From contig JAHEYT010000038.1 of the NCBI GenBank assembly GCA_023251455.1, positions 41,661 through 105,660 on the forward strand: a stretch of 64,000 bases of DNA, read 5' to 3'. Shown one piece after another: positions 1 to 8,522 of this stretch (position 1 is the stretch's first letter; every line of letters starts with the position of its first letter). The translations under genes and the position numbers were made by a program. The notes beneath the pieces were generated by a model. The model saw nothing but the letters and a program-made list of their open reading frames with translations, was not told the origin of the DNA and made no database searches. The stretch is from Bacteroidota bacterium (lineage in GTDB: Bacteria; Bacteroidota; Bacteroidia; Bacteroidales; Prolixibacteraceae).

Positions 1-7
1 GATTAAA

Positions 8-595
8 ATGGTTGAACTGTACGAAAAAAAAATCTCATCATATTCACTTGATGAGATTTTTGATACAGATTCGCTTCTTTCTGTTAAAGAAAGAATTGAT
101 AAATGCTCTAAAGGTTTGTTTAGTTCATTTAGCCAGAATGTAATTCTTGTATCTAAGAATGGTCAAAAAATACAAGCCCTGTTTTCAGTTTCTGCAAATG
201 AAAAATATTCAAATCGTTCATTAATGATTGGCTTGGTACAATTGAATCCAACCAATAATGATATTGAAAATGATATCTATGTTTCAGAAATTCTACAAAT
301 TTTTAAGAAGGAAAACATTATGGTGACTGAGCAAATGGGTAAGAAACTTACAGATATTTTCAAAATTCATAATATCAAAGTAAAAAATCAACTTAATGGT
401 ATCTTCTCCGATCGTGAAAATCAGGTACTCCACCTATCGATGGAAGGACTTCCAATAAAAACTATTGCTGACAGACTATCTATTTCAGATCGAACTGTCG
501 AGAAACATCGTTCAAGCATGATGGCAAAAACTAATTCAAATAACATGATCGAAGTGATTATCTATGCTCTTCGAAACAATTTAATCGACATATGA
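8..595 (+). CDS. LuxR-family HTH transcriptional regulator with PAS-like N-terminus, possibly 5'-partial
   Basis: The C-terminal third is a LuxR/GerE helix-turn-helix: FSDRE at residues 133-137 begins it and the recognition helix is around residues 160-171 (SDRTVEKHRSSM). Residues about 40-80 resemble the last strands of a PAS fold, so the protein probably senses a small ligand or partner and binds DNA. No receiver domain is visible. The frame stays open to the window edge (two sense codons precede the ATG), so the true start may lie outside and a fuller PAS domain may be missing. It is the only plus-strand gene in the first 16 kb and converges on the next gene. Family assignment is firm; its target genes are unknown. 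Confidence 0.8.
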   Translation: MVELYEKKISSYSLDEIFDTDSLLSVKERIDKCSKGLFSSFSQNVILVSKNGQKIQALFSVSANEKYSNRSLMIGLVQLNPTNNDIENDIYVSEILQIFKKENIMVTEQMGKKLTDIFKIHNIKVKNQLNGIFSDRENQVLHLSMEGLPIKTIADRLSISDRTVEKHRSSMMAKTNSNNMIEVIIYALRNNLIDI

Positions 596-642
596 ATTTT
601 ACAATCTTCTGATGAGATAATTGCAAATATAGCAGAATTTGA

Positions 643-801
643 TTATAATTTCTTTGCGCCAATCCTAGCTAAATAACGACTTCTGGCTTCTTTTGGGTCA
701 GCTCCAACGGCAATGTATATTCTTGTTTTGACATCGATTATAACTTCTTGTAATTTTGTCAAATCTGGAGTAGTAAAACTTGGTTGTTTCTTTTCAAACA
801 T
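643..801 (-). CDS. small conserved-looking protein, unknown function (52 aa)
   Basis: A longer frame runs back to position 915, but the ATG at 801 is preceded by AAAGGAAATCAAA, a good purine-rich ribosome binding site, so I start there and obtain 52 residues. The extra upstream stretch would be leader sequence. The protein is basic and ends in a compact charged segment (DPKEARSRYLARIGAKKL). There is no signal peptide, membrane segment or recognised motif. It sits alone between a convergent regulator and a terminator. I do not recognise the family. Coding status rests on the ribosome binding site and a protein-like composition, so it is moderately sure. Confidence 0.55.
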   Translation of the reverse strand: MFEKKQPSFTTPDLTKLQEVIIDVKTRIYIAVGADPKEARSRYLARIGAKKL

Positions 802-1117
802 TTTGATTTCCTTTCTATTATATAAAAAATTAACTGGTTCAGTATTAGACTTAAACTTATTTTTCAGACCAGCAATTGAAAAATAAGGTTTGTTACCAAT
901 TTTGTTGGTATTCAAATAATGAAGTATTTATCTTTAACAAAAGCTCTTGTGATAAGATCTAAATTCACAAACGTGAAAACTTCAGAAAAGTTGTAAAAAA
1001 ACAAAGATACCATTATAAATGATGTTATCTTCCTTTAAATTGTAAATACAACAATCTATTGATATACAATTAGAAATTGAATTTTAATAGGCTGAAGTAG
1101 ATTGTCAATATGGGGCT

Positions 1118-1157
1118 AAAACAAAACAGGGAATCCGTGGACTCCCTGTTTTGTTTT
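1118..1157 (-). terminator. strong rho-independent terminator
   Basis: Two 18-base arms (1118-1135 and 1140-1157) pair with one mismatch around a 4-base loop, and read on the minus strand the hairpin ends in a T-rich tail. It lies about 80 bases after the stop codon of the sigma-54 regulator. Its A/T-rich ends mean it could also work for plus-strand transcription. The rest of the 802-1240 gap is AT-rich and shows nothing else I can name. Confidence 0.85.
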
Positions 1158-1240
1158 GATAATGTTGTATTTGACTCTTATTCAGTAACTTTGATAAAGT
1201 TATCGCTTCGTTTTTTTTGCGACCTTAAATTTAAGGTTTG

Positions 1241-2671
1241 TTAAGGTTCGAAGTTTTCACTTTTTGCGACCTGAATGCCATATTTTTTTAATCGCCTAAT
1301 CAATGAATCGCGCGTAATTCCTAATAATTCAGCTGTCTTGTTTTGGTTGTAATTCTTTTCTTTTAGTGCAAGTCTTATAAGACTTAATTCATTCTCCTCA
1401 AGATTGTAATTAATTTTTGTTTGTTGTGATTCAATTTTAATGGGGGCAGTGGTCATGAAATCACTCTCAGACAGCGATTCATTTTTACAAAGAATGAGAG
1501 CTCTCTCAACCATATTCTTAAGCTCTCTTACATTTCCTGGAAAAGAATAGTTTTTTAAGAAATTTATAGTTTCCCTTTCTATTTTGGGTGTTGGTTTATT
1601 CAGTTTTCTAGCAAATTCTGACGCGAAATGTTTGAGAAGTGGTTCAATATCAGCAATGCGTTCGCGTAAAGGCGGAATTTTGATGTGAATGGTATTTAAA
1701 CGATGCAATAAGTCGAGTCTGAATTTTTTTTCTTGGATCAATTGGTCGATGTTGTGATTTGTTGCCGCAATAATTCTAAAATCTGTTGCAATAGGTTCAG
1801 TTTCTCCTACTCTGGTTATTGTTTTCTCCTCAATAGCTCTTAATATTTTGGCCTGAAGATTAATTGGCATATCTGCGATTTCATCTAAAAACAAAGTGCC
1901 TTGGTTGCTAACTTCAAAAAAGCCTTTTTTGTCAGCAATTGCACCAGTAAATGACCCTTTCTTGTGGCCGAAAAATTCGCTTTCCAAAAGTGAATCTGTA
2001 ATGGCACTGCTATTAACTGCACAAAATATATTATCCTTGCGGCTACTTTCATAATGAATTATACGGGCAATGTTTTCCTTCCCAGTTCCACTTTCTCCAG
2101 TAATTAATACACTGGTATCTCTATATTTGGCTGCCGTCATGGCCAAATCCAGAATATCTTTAATTTGTTGACTTTCACCAATAAAATCGCGCTTTATTTT
2201 GTCCTGCAGATTTTTTGAAATGAGGGAGGTTCTTTCCTCCATATTCTTTATTACTCGTTGAAGATCCAGAAATTTACGGGTTCTTTGAATCGCAATCTGA
2301 ATATCGGTATGGCGAAATGGTTTTTTTAAATAATCAATGGCCCCATTTCGTAATGCAGTGATTACCGTTTCCATATCTCCATGAGCTGAAACAATGATAA
2401 CCTCTACTTTTGGATAATCTTGCTTTACTTCTTTCAAAATATCAAGGCCACTGACTCCTTTTAGCCGAACGTCTAATATGAGCAAGTCAATATCCTGATT
2501 TTTTAATATTGCACGACCTTTATGCACATTGTTGGCAGTAAATGAGATATATCCCTGATTGAGAAGGAATTCTTCAATCTCTTCAGTAAAATTGATCTCG
2601 TCATCAATAACAAGCACTTTCAATTGAGCATTTAATTGATGATTTTCGGGTTTCCCATTATTATTGAACAT
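1241..2671 (-). CDS. NtrC-family sigma-54-dependent response regulator
   Basis: Domain order is receiver (about 17-130, phospho-acceptor Asp67 in LLILDVRL, acidic pair Asp23-Asp24), AAA+ sigma-54 activator (Walker A GESGTGKE at 192-199, Walker B FLDEI at 261-265) and a Fis-type HTH at about 440-468. The sigma-54 contact loop reads GSFTGA (239-244) instead of the usual GAFTGA, a tolerated variant in this family. Phosphorylation by a partner kinase would let it open sigma-54 promoters. Its ATG lies inside the last codons of the kinase gene upstream (11-base overlap), so the two are translationally coupled and very likely a cognate pair. Confidence 0.95.
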   Translation of the reverse strand: MFNNNGKPENHQLNAQLKVLVIDDEINFTEEIEEFLLNQGYISFTANNVHKGRAILKNQDIDLLILDVRLKGVSGLDILKEVKQDYPKVEVIIVSAHGDMETVITALRNGAIDYLKKPFRHTDIQIAIQRTRKFLDLQRVIKNMEERTSLISKNLQDKIKRDFIGESQQIKDILDLAMTAAKYRDTSVLITGESGTGKENIARIIHYESSRKDNIFCAVNSSAITDSLLESEFFGHKKGSFTGAIADKKGFFEVSNQGTLFLDEIADMPINLQAKILRAIEEKTITRVGETEPIATDFRIIAATNHNIDQLIQEKKFRLDLLHRLNTIHIKIPPLRERIADIEPLLKHFASEFARKLNKPTPKIERETINFLKNYSFPGNVRELKNMVERALILCKNESLSESDFMTTAPIKIESQQTKINYNLEENELSLIRLALKEKNYNQNKTAELLGITRDSLIRRLKKYGIQVAKSENFEP

Positions 2672-4667
2672 GGCTGAAAGTGTATTTTTTATGATTGAAG
2701 TTTTGAACTGGAATTTTTATTAAAATAGTTGTTCCTGATTTAGGATTGCTTTGTATCTCGATTTCACCACCTAATTCCTTTATAATACCATATGAGATAG
2801 ATAGTCCTAATCCAGTACCCTGGCCAGGTGCCTTGGTGGTAAAGAAGGGAAGTAGGACTTTATCAATAACTCCTGGGGCTATGCCTATCCCATTATCTTT
2901 GATCTCAACGGTAATATATTTGTTTTGTAGTACGGTGGAAATTTCAATTTTCTTTTTGAATTTGCCACAACTTCTTTTTTTCTTTTCTTCAATTGCATCT
3001 TTAGCATTGATCAGCATATTTAGTATTACCTGTTCAAATCGGTAGGCATTTCCAATCAGAGGAGGTATCTGTTTATCCGGATGAAAAGAAAGTTCAATTT
3101 CTTTATGCGCGAATTGCTCAGAAATCATTGATATACTGTTTTGAATGCTTGTGTTAACTTCAAAGTCAGATTGAACAAAATCATCCTGATCTCTTGAAAA
3201 TGTCCGTACATGATCTATTATTTTCTTAATTCTGGTAATATTGTCAAAAACCTTATCGATTTTCGTTTTTAGATAATTTTCAGTTATAGTTTTGGTATCA
3301 ATGGAGTAAACAATATTGTCAACAATCATTGAAATGGTATTTAATGGTTGGTTTATTTCATGTGCCATTCCAGTTGCTAATTCTCCTATTCCGGTCATTC
3401 TTTCCGAATGTCTGAGCTGCTTTTCAAATAGTTTTCTTTCCGATATATCTCTAATTACTGACATAAATGCATTTATTTCCCCATTGTTTCCCCTAATTTG
3501 AGACGAACTTATTTCGCTTATAAATTCGGTATTATCAATTTTTTTTAGTTTAATTTCAAAGTTTTGTACCATTCCCTCCCGAATGGTAGAGTTAATAATT
3601 TTAACCAAGTCTTTTTTAGATGATTTTGGAATAAAATTCATAAAATGTAGTCCTTCAATCACCTGACTATTTGTAATTCCTAATAATTGAATTGCGATGT
3701 CAGAAGCTTCAGTAATTCGCCCGTCCAAATCAGTAATTATAATTCCGTCTGGAGATGTTCTAAGTAATGAATGGTATAATTCTTCGGAAGCCTTAAGTGC
3801 GATTTGTGCCTCTTTTCTTTCAGTAATATCAGCCATCGAAAGCAAACAAGTTTGTCTCTCATCGATTATTGCACCTTCCAGATAAACAAAAATGGATTTT
3901 TCATTGATTGGTTTTAACTGTAACTCACAGCCCGATTGTGTTTTTTTCTCAAATACCTGCTCAAGAAAATTTTTAAAATCGGATTGGGAATCAGAACTAA
4001 TTAGTTCATTAAAATCAAAATTTATCAAAAGAAAAGGTTCAATTCCGAATAATCGGGCACCTTTAATATTAATCTCGTTAATTCGTCCCTCCCTGTTTAT
4101 CGTAAAAAAGCCGGTGGGAGCAAAATCATATAACTTAATATATTTCTTACGGGACTCTTCAGATTCTTTTTGTGCTTTTTGTAATGCAATATTTTGCAAC
4201 TTCATTTGCTCCTGTTTCTGTTCAAGTTCGAGCTTTGACTTCAGCAATGATTCTTTGCTCGCAATCAATTTTCTTTTTTGTTGATCTAATTCAAGAAAGA
4301 TTTTTACCTTACTAAGAAGTACTGTTTTATTTACTGGTTTCATCAGATAGTCAATGGCTCCATTATCATACCCTTTAAACATCTGAATTTCATCCGAAGA
4401 AGAGGCTGTCAGAAAAATTATGGGCAATAAATCACGGTCCTGCAAATTTTTAATGCGAAGGGCCAGTTCAAAACCATCCATTTCTGGCATTTGTATATCA
4501 AGAATGGCAAGCGCAAAATCATTTCCATTTAAAAGCGATAATGCTTCTTCTCCTGAGTTTGCCAAGTAAACGTTAGCGTCAACATCTTTTAAAATTGTTT
4601 TTAATACCAATAGATAAAAGGAGTTGTCATCAACAATTAAAATTTTAGAAATTTTGTTATTTGCCAT
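2661..4667 (-). CDS. REC-PAS-PAS histidine kinase, probable partner of the sigma-54 regulator
   Basis: The order is an N-terminal receiver domain (ILIVDD near the start, ILDIQMPEMDG holding the acceptor Asp), a charged coiled coil, two PAS domains, a HisKA dimerisation domain (phospho-His in GMAHEINQPLN) and a HATPase domain (GLGLSISYGI). No transmembrane segment is visible, so it is cytoplasmic. A receiver in front of a kinase core is typical of phosphorelay intermediates fed by another kinase. The longest frame starts at a TTG at 4700; I prefer the ATG at 4667, which directly precedes the receiver domain. It overlaps the regulator gene downstream. Confidence 0.92.
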   Translation of the reverse strand: MANNKISKILIVDDNSFYLLVLKTILKDVDANVYLANSGEEALSLLNGNDFALAILDIQMPEMDGFELALRIKNLQDRDLLPIIFLTASSSDEIQMFKGYDNGAIDYLMKPVNKTVLLSKVKIFLELDQQKRKLIASKESLLKSKLELEQKQEQMKLQNIALQKAQKESEESRKKYIKLYDFAPTGFFTINREGRINEINIKGARLFGIEPFLLINFDFNELISSDSQSDFKNFLEQVFEKKTQSGCELQLKPINEKSIFVYLEGAIIDERQTCLLSMADITERKEAQIALKASEELYHSLLRTSPDGIIITDLDGRITEASDIAIQLLGITNSQVIEGLHFMNFIPKSSKKDLVKIINSTIREGMVQNFEIKLKKIDNTEFISEISSSQIRGNNGEINAFMSVIRDISERKLFEKQLRHSERMTGIGELATGMAHEINQPLNTISMIVDNIVYSIDTKTITENYLKTKIDKVFDNITRIKKIIDHVRTFSRDQDDFVQSDFEVNTSIQNSISMISEQFAHKEIELSFHPDKQIPPLIGNAYRFEQVILNMLINAKDAIEEKKKRSCGKFKKKIEISTVLQNKYITVEIKDNGIGIAPGVIDKVLLPFFTTKAPGQGTGLGLSISYGIIKELGGEIEIQSNPKSGTTILIKIPVQNFNHKKYTFSHVQ

Positions 4668-4924
4668 AGGATATTGTGTGCGAGTAGTTGGATTCTGCAA
4701 TATTTAAATTATATGGTTCTGTGTTATTTTCAATCAGTGAAAAGACTCAAGTATTCTAACATTGTTAGTAATTACCCAAAACAGATTTACGCTACTTGCT
4801 ATTTTAGTATTGTTGAAGGTAAAGATGTTGATTATTAATGGTCTGTGCCTGTTTTGAAATGTTATATTACCGACTTCTGTCAGGGTAATGTAATATGAAT
4901 TGCTGCTATATAAACCAGAATGTG

Positions 4925-6541
4925 CTAGGGTTGAAAGGAGTTTGGTAGTGTAAAAAAGAACTTACTGCCCATGCCAAGTTCGCTTTCAACCCAAATTTTA
5001 CCATTATGCTTTTCAATAAAATCTTTACACAAGATTAATCCCAATCCACTTCCCTTTTCGTTGGCAGTGCCCGGAGTTGAGCCTTGATGCTTCAAGTGGA
5101 AGAGCTTATTTTTAGTTTCTGCATTCATACCAATTCCATTGTCGGCTATCATGATTTCATTTTGATCGTTTAACGAATGAGCACTTATGGTAATAATTCC
5201 ATGCGCATTTGAATATTTTATTGCATTACTTATTAAATTTTGAAAAATCGTGGTAAGCATTTTTGTGTCAGCGAAAATCTCAAATTCGTCTGGTATATCA
5301 TAATTTAATTTTAGTTGTTTAAGATATATTGCAGAATCTAAATTTTTTGAAACATAATCAACAATTGGCAGCAGTTTTTGTTGTTGTGGTTGAAATGGCA
5401 TTGTTCCAGCTTGTACTTTTGACCATTCCAATAAATCATCTAATAAATTAAGCGTTCTGTTGGCATCATCCTCGATGAGACTTAAATAGTTTTTTCGTTC
5501 ATCATCATTAAATTCATCATACTGACTCAGCAATATCTCCAAAAACTCAATAATACTGCTGAATGGACTTCGTAAGTCATGGGCAATAATAGAAAAGAAT
5601 TTGTTTTTTGTTTCAATCAATTCTTTCAGTCTGTTTTCTTTCTCTGATAAATTGTTGGTCAGCCTTTGGAATCTTACTCCGATTGCATTTAGAGCTTCTT
5701 CTGCTTTTTTTTGTGATGTAATGTCATTTACGATCATTTGAATTGCAGGAGAACCGTTATGTGTTGTTCTTATTAGTTTAACTTGAGCATCAAATTCATA
5801 GCCATTCATTCGAAGCATCTTTTCTTCGAACGTAGATTCAATTTGGCCATGTATAACAGATTTCATTTTTTTATTGAAATTCATCCTTGATTTCAGAGGA
5901 ATGAATTTGGAGATCCTCATTCCTTTAACTTGCAGTTGAGCATTTTCTTCAAGCATTCGAATTCCGGCACGATTAATAAATTCAAATCTGTCGTTCTGAA
6001 TTATAGCGATTAATGAAGGAATGCTTTCAATCAAACTTTTAAATTTTTCTTCTTTTTGTCTGAAGTTTTCCTCTGCAAGTTTATATTTTGTGATGTCCAG
6101 AATAGTTCCATACGACCGAATTGGATTGCCTTCAGAATCAAAATCGGTACTGCAAATTTCATTGATCCATTTAATTCGCCCATCATTGAAAAGCAAACGA
6201 TAATTGATTTCAATTGGCCTCTTATTCGTTTTTAAATCTTCGTGTATCTGATTTTTTATCTTGCGGTCATCTGGATGCACAACTTCAAGAAAATTATTAA
6301 AATTGGCTCCATATTTTCTTGGATTAATCTCGAGCAACTCGAAAATCCCATCTGACCATAACAGTTGATTGTATTCATGATCAAGAAACCAGCGAGCCAT
6401 GTGGGCATTTATTTGTGCCCGTTTTAGAAAATTCAGATGAATTTCTTCATCGCGCGGATCAGCGTAGATAATTTCGTATGGCTCATTCAATTTTTCATTG
6501 CCTATTTCCGAAATCGATAATTTTGATTCTATCTTTTTCAT
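4925..6541 (-). CDS. cytoplasmic PAS-PAS sensor histidine kinase
   Basis: Two PAS/PAC domains occupy about residues 30-150 and 165-280, followed by a helical linker, a HisKA domain (phospho-His in IIAHDLRSPFSS) and a HATPase domain with DNGIGM and GSGLGL boxes. There is no membrane segment, receiver or output domain, so its partner regulator is separate. It lies upstream of the REC-kinase in the same direction with a gap of more than 250 bases. It may feed the receiver domain of that kinase, though this is inference from position only. The ATG at 6541 fits the frame. Confidence 0.93.
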   Translation of the reverse strand: MKKIESKLSISEIGNEKLNEPYEIIYADPRDEEIHLNFLKRAQINAHMARWFLDHEYNQLLWSDGIFELLEINPRKYGANFNNFLEVVHPDDRKIKNQIHEDLKTNKRPIEINYRLLFNDGRIKWINEICSTDFDSEGNPIRSYGTILDITKYKLAEENFRQKEEKFKSLIESIPSLIAIIQNDRFEFINRAGIRMLEENAQLQVKGMRISKFIPLKSRMNFNKKMKSVIHGQIESTFEEKMLRMNGYEFDAQVKLIRTTHNGSPAIQMIVNDITSQKKAEEALNAIGVRFQRLTNNLSEKENRLKELIETKNKFFSIIAHDLRSPFSSIIEFLEILLSQYDEFNDDERKNYLSLIEDDANRTLNLLDDLLEWSKVQAGTMPFQPQQQKLLPIVDYVSKNLDSAIYLKQLKLNYDIPDEFEIFADTKMLTTIFQNLISNAIKYSNAHGIITISAHSLNDQNEIMIADNGIGMNAETKNKLFHLKHQGSTPGTANEKGSGLGLILCKDFIEKHNGKIWVESELGMGSKFFFTLPNSFQP

Positions 6542-6658
6542 GACACTTTTTTTATCTGATACGCCTATTTTAGTGAAATAGATTCACTTGATTCTGTCAA
6601 TTAACATTTGCATTTTAATAATATTTTTGCTGAAAATGAGAAAATTAAGTGATTGCAA

Positions 6659-8257
6659 TTATTTAGGTTTTGAACCAACAATTATTTTTTTTGTAGCAAA
6701 ACTTGTTTCGTCAATAACAGTAACGAAGAATATATTGCCTGAAAATTGAGCAATGGACCATTCCGTATGAACGTCAAATACTCTTTCTTTAACCAATATC
6801 TGTCCTTGTGTATTTATAATTATTACTGTGACTCCAGCTGAAGTCATTTGATCTATTTGAAGCTGGATTTTGTCCTGAGTTGGATTTGGAAATAATTTGA
6901 AATGGGTCAGATTAGTCAGATTCTTAACAGAAACTGGATTTACGATTGTATATTTTTTCTGAATGGTACTTTGCGATTCATCAGACGCTTTGGCAATTAC
7001 ATTAATTGTACCTTGCGAAATTGTTGTTAATAATCCGTTTTCATCAATAATTGCTTTCCCGGTCAGATTTTCAACTGACCATATTATGGATTGATTAGTT
7101 GCGTTTGAGGGATTAATAGCAACTTTCAAAACCAGTTTTGTGCCAATTCCCTTAATTGTATCATTTGTCAGATTATCAATAATTGAAATATTCTCAATTA
7201 ATATTTTTTGATTAGTAATTGTTATTTGCAGTTCACCTTTTACGCCTGAACCATCGGTTGCAGTTGCTACTACTTTTATAGTTCCATTTTTTGTAGCTTT
7301 AAGTAATCCAGATGAATTGATTGTTGCCTCACCTGTTAAATTGACAACACTCCAGGTAACTGATTTCGATAAGGCGTCAATTGGCAAAATGGAAGTTTGC
7401 ATCTGGAGACTCCCCTGATCAATTGTAATTTCCTTATCTCCATTTAGTGAATTTACTAATATGTTTGTGATGTAATAATTTGTGTTAAGTACATTAACAA
7501 CAGTCTGAGCAAAAAGCGGTCCAATAGTTTGATAAGCTAATGTATTTGGATGTGAATCATCAGAAGTATGACTTCCTTCATATTCATATTTAAGACAGTA
7601 TTGTTTCCCATTAACCGGTTTTTCGGTCATTTCGGCAGCTAACGAATAAAAATCAAAGATGAAAATATTAGCATGTAGTTTTCCATCTTCAGTTAGCCAT
7701 TGATCTTTTACCCATTTAACGAATTCATATGCTCGAGCAGCTTCTTCCGTTGTGGTTGCTAATCGATGGAGAGGAACCAAGGTACAAACCATAAACTTTT
7801 TATCTGACATACCATCCATTAATGTTCGGAGAGCCCTGTATTGCAATTTGTAATTTTCAAGCGATTTCCTGCTTGAAGAGATACTCGGTATGCCTGTGTC
7901 TGGGTTAACACTGGCTCCTGGATAACAATGTTTAAAAATGACTAAACCATAATTGTTGGCAATGGAAGAAAGACATTCGATATTTGGATTACTGTTATTA
8001 CAGCTATTATCTACCCAGAGTTTCCAGTAATCGTATGGATAGTTTTCCCAAGGCCAAGGAGTATCAGGATATGTTCTGGCTGTAACTTGAAAATTTGTAT
8101 TATTTGTGAAATTATACGTTTTCACCCAGTCCGCAACTTTCCCCTGAGAATAAATACCATTGCCTGTTGAGTGTACTAGGAAAATAGCTTTATTTTTCTG
8201 TGAGAATCCGAATACGGTAATCCCACAAAGCAATAATGTGATGATTCTTGTTTTCAT
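6659..8257 (-). CDS. secreted SGNH-like protein with bacterial Ig-like repeats and T9SS sorting domain
   Basis: A signal peptide (residues 1-19, ending GFSQ) is followed by an SGNH/GDSL-esterase-like region up to about residue 260. The motif SDDSHPN in its last part matches the Asp-x-x-His block of that fold, but I cannot see a clean GDS nucleophile block. Two Ig-like (BIG2-type) repeats follow (about 265-350 and 355-440). The last 80 residues form a type A T9SS sorting domain (LFPNPTQDKI near its start), so the protein should cross the outer membrane through T9SS. It may act on extracellular polysaccharide, given the neighbouring loci; that is inference. Confidence 0.8.
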   Translation of the reverse strand: MKTRIITLLLCGITVFGFSQKNKAIFLVHSTGNGIYSQGKVADWVKTYNFTNNTNFQVTARTYPDTPWPWENYPYDYWKLWVDNSCNNSNPNIECLSSIANNYGLVIFKHCYPGASVNPDTGIPSISSSRKSLENYKLQYRALRTLMDGMSDKKFMVCTLVPLHRLATTTEEAARAYEFVKWVKDQWLTEDGKLHANIFIFDFYSLAAEMTEKPVNGKQYCLKYEYEGSHTSDDSHPNTLAYQTIGPLFAQTVVNVLNTNYYITNILVNSLNGDKEITIDQGSLQMQTSILPIDALSKSVTWSVVNLTGEATINSSGLLKATKNGTIKVVATATDGSGVKGELQITITNQKILIENISIIDNLTNDTIKGIGTKLVLKVAINPSNATNQSIIWSVENLTGKAIIDENGLLTTISQGTINVIAKASDESQSTIQKKYTIVNPVSVKNLTNLTHFKLFPNPTQDKIQLQIDQMTSAGVTVIIINTQGQILVKERVFDVHTEWSIAQFSGNIFFVTVIDETSFATKKIIVGSKPK

Positions 8258-8453
8258 CTGTTTATAATTTGTGTTCTAATTGTCAGGTGCCAGTCTGCCG
8301 GCAGAAAATGGAACTTCCAAATAATAATTTCTCTGTGTGAGAACGATTTTCTCATAGTAGTTTCAAATCAGTTAAATAGAGAATTTGATTTTTAACTTCT
8401 ACAGCGCCAGATTTCAGGAACAAGAACAGGATGAAATGGTAAATCTCAAAATA

Positions 8454-8495
8454 GCGTAATCAAAGTTTTCAAGGTTCCTCTCAAAATGATTACGC
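8454..8495. repeat. 9-bp inverted repeat after the amidotransferase gene
   Basis: GCGTAATCA (8454-8462) and TGATTACGC (8487-8495) pair perfectly around a 24-base loop, 28 bases after the AsnB stop. There is no T-run next to the stem on the minus strand, so it is at best a weak terminator. A 12-base palindrome (TCTGCCGGCAGA, 8294-8305) lies in the same gap. Confidence 0.4.
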
Positions 8496-8522
8496 AGAGA
8501 GTATTTTAATTGATACGCCTAA

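Noticed and set aside
3892..4284. 130-codon plus-strand frame opposite the kinase gene
   Set aside because: It is an antisense shadow of the PAS/coiled-coil region: Ser/Phe-rich low-complexity translation and no start signal.
4701..4924. Inverted ATATTACC/GGTAAT sequence as terminator
   Set aside because: The arms match poorly and there is no T-run. I see nothing supportable in this gap.
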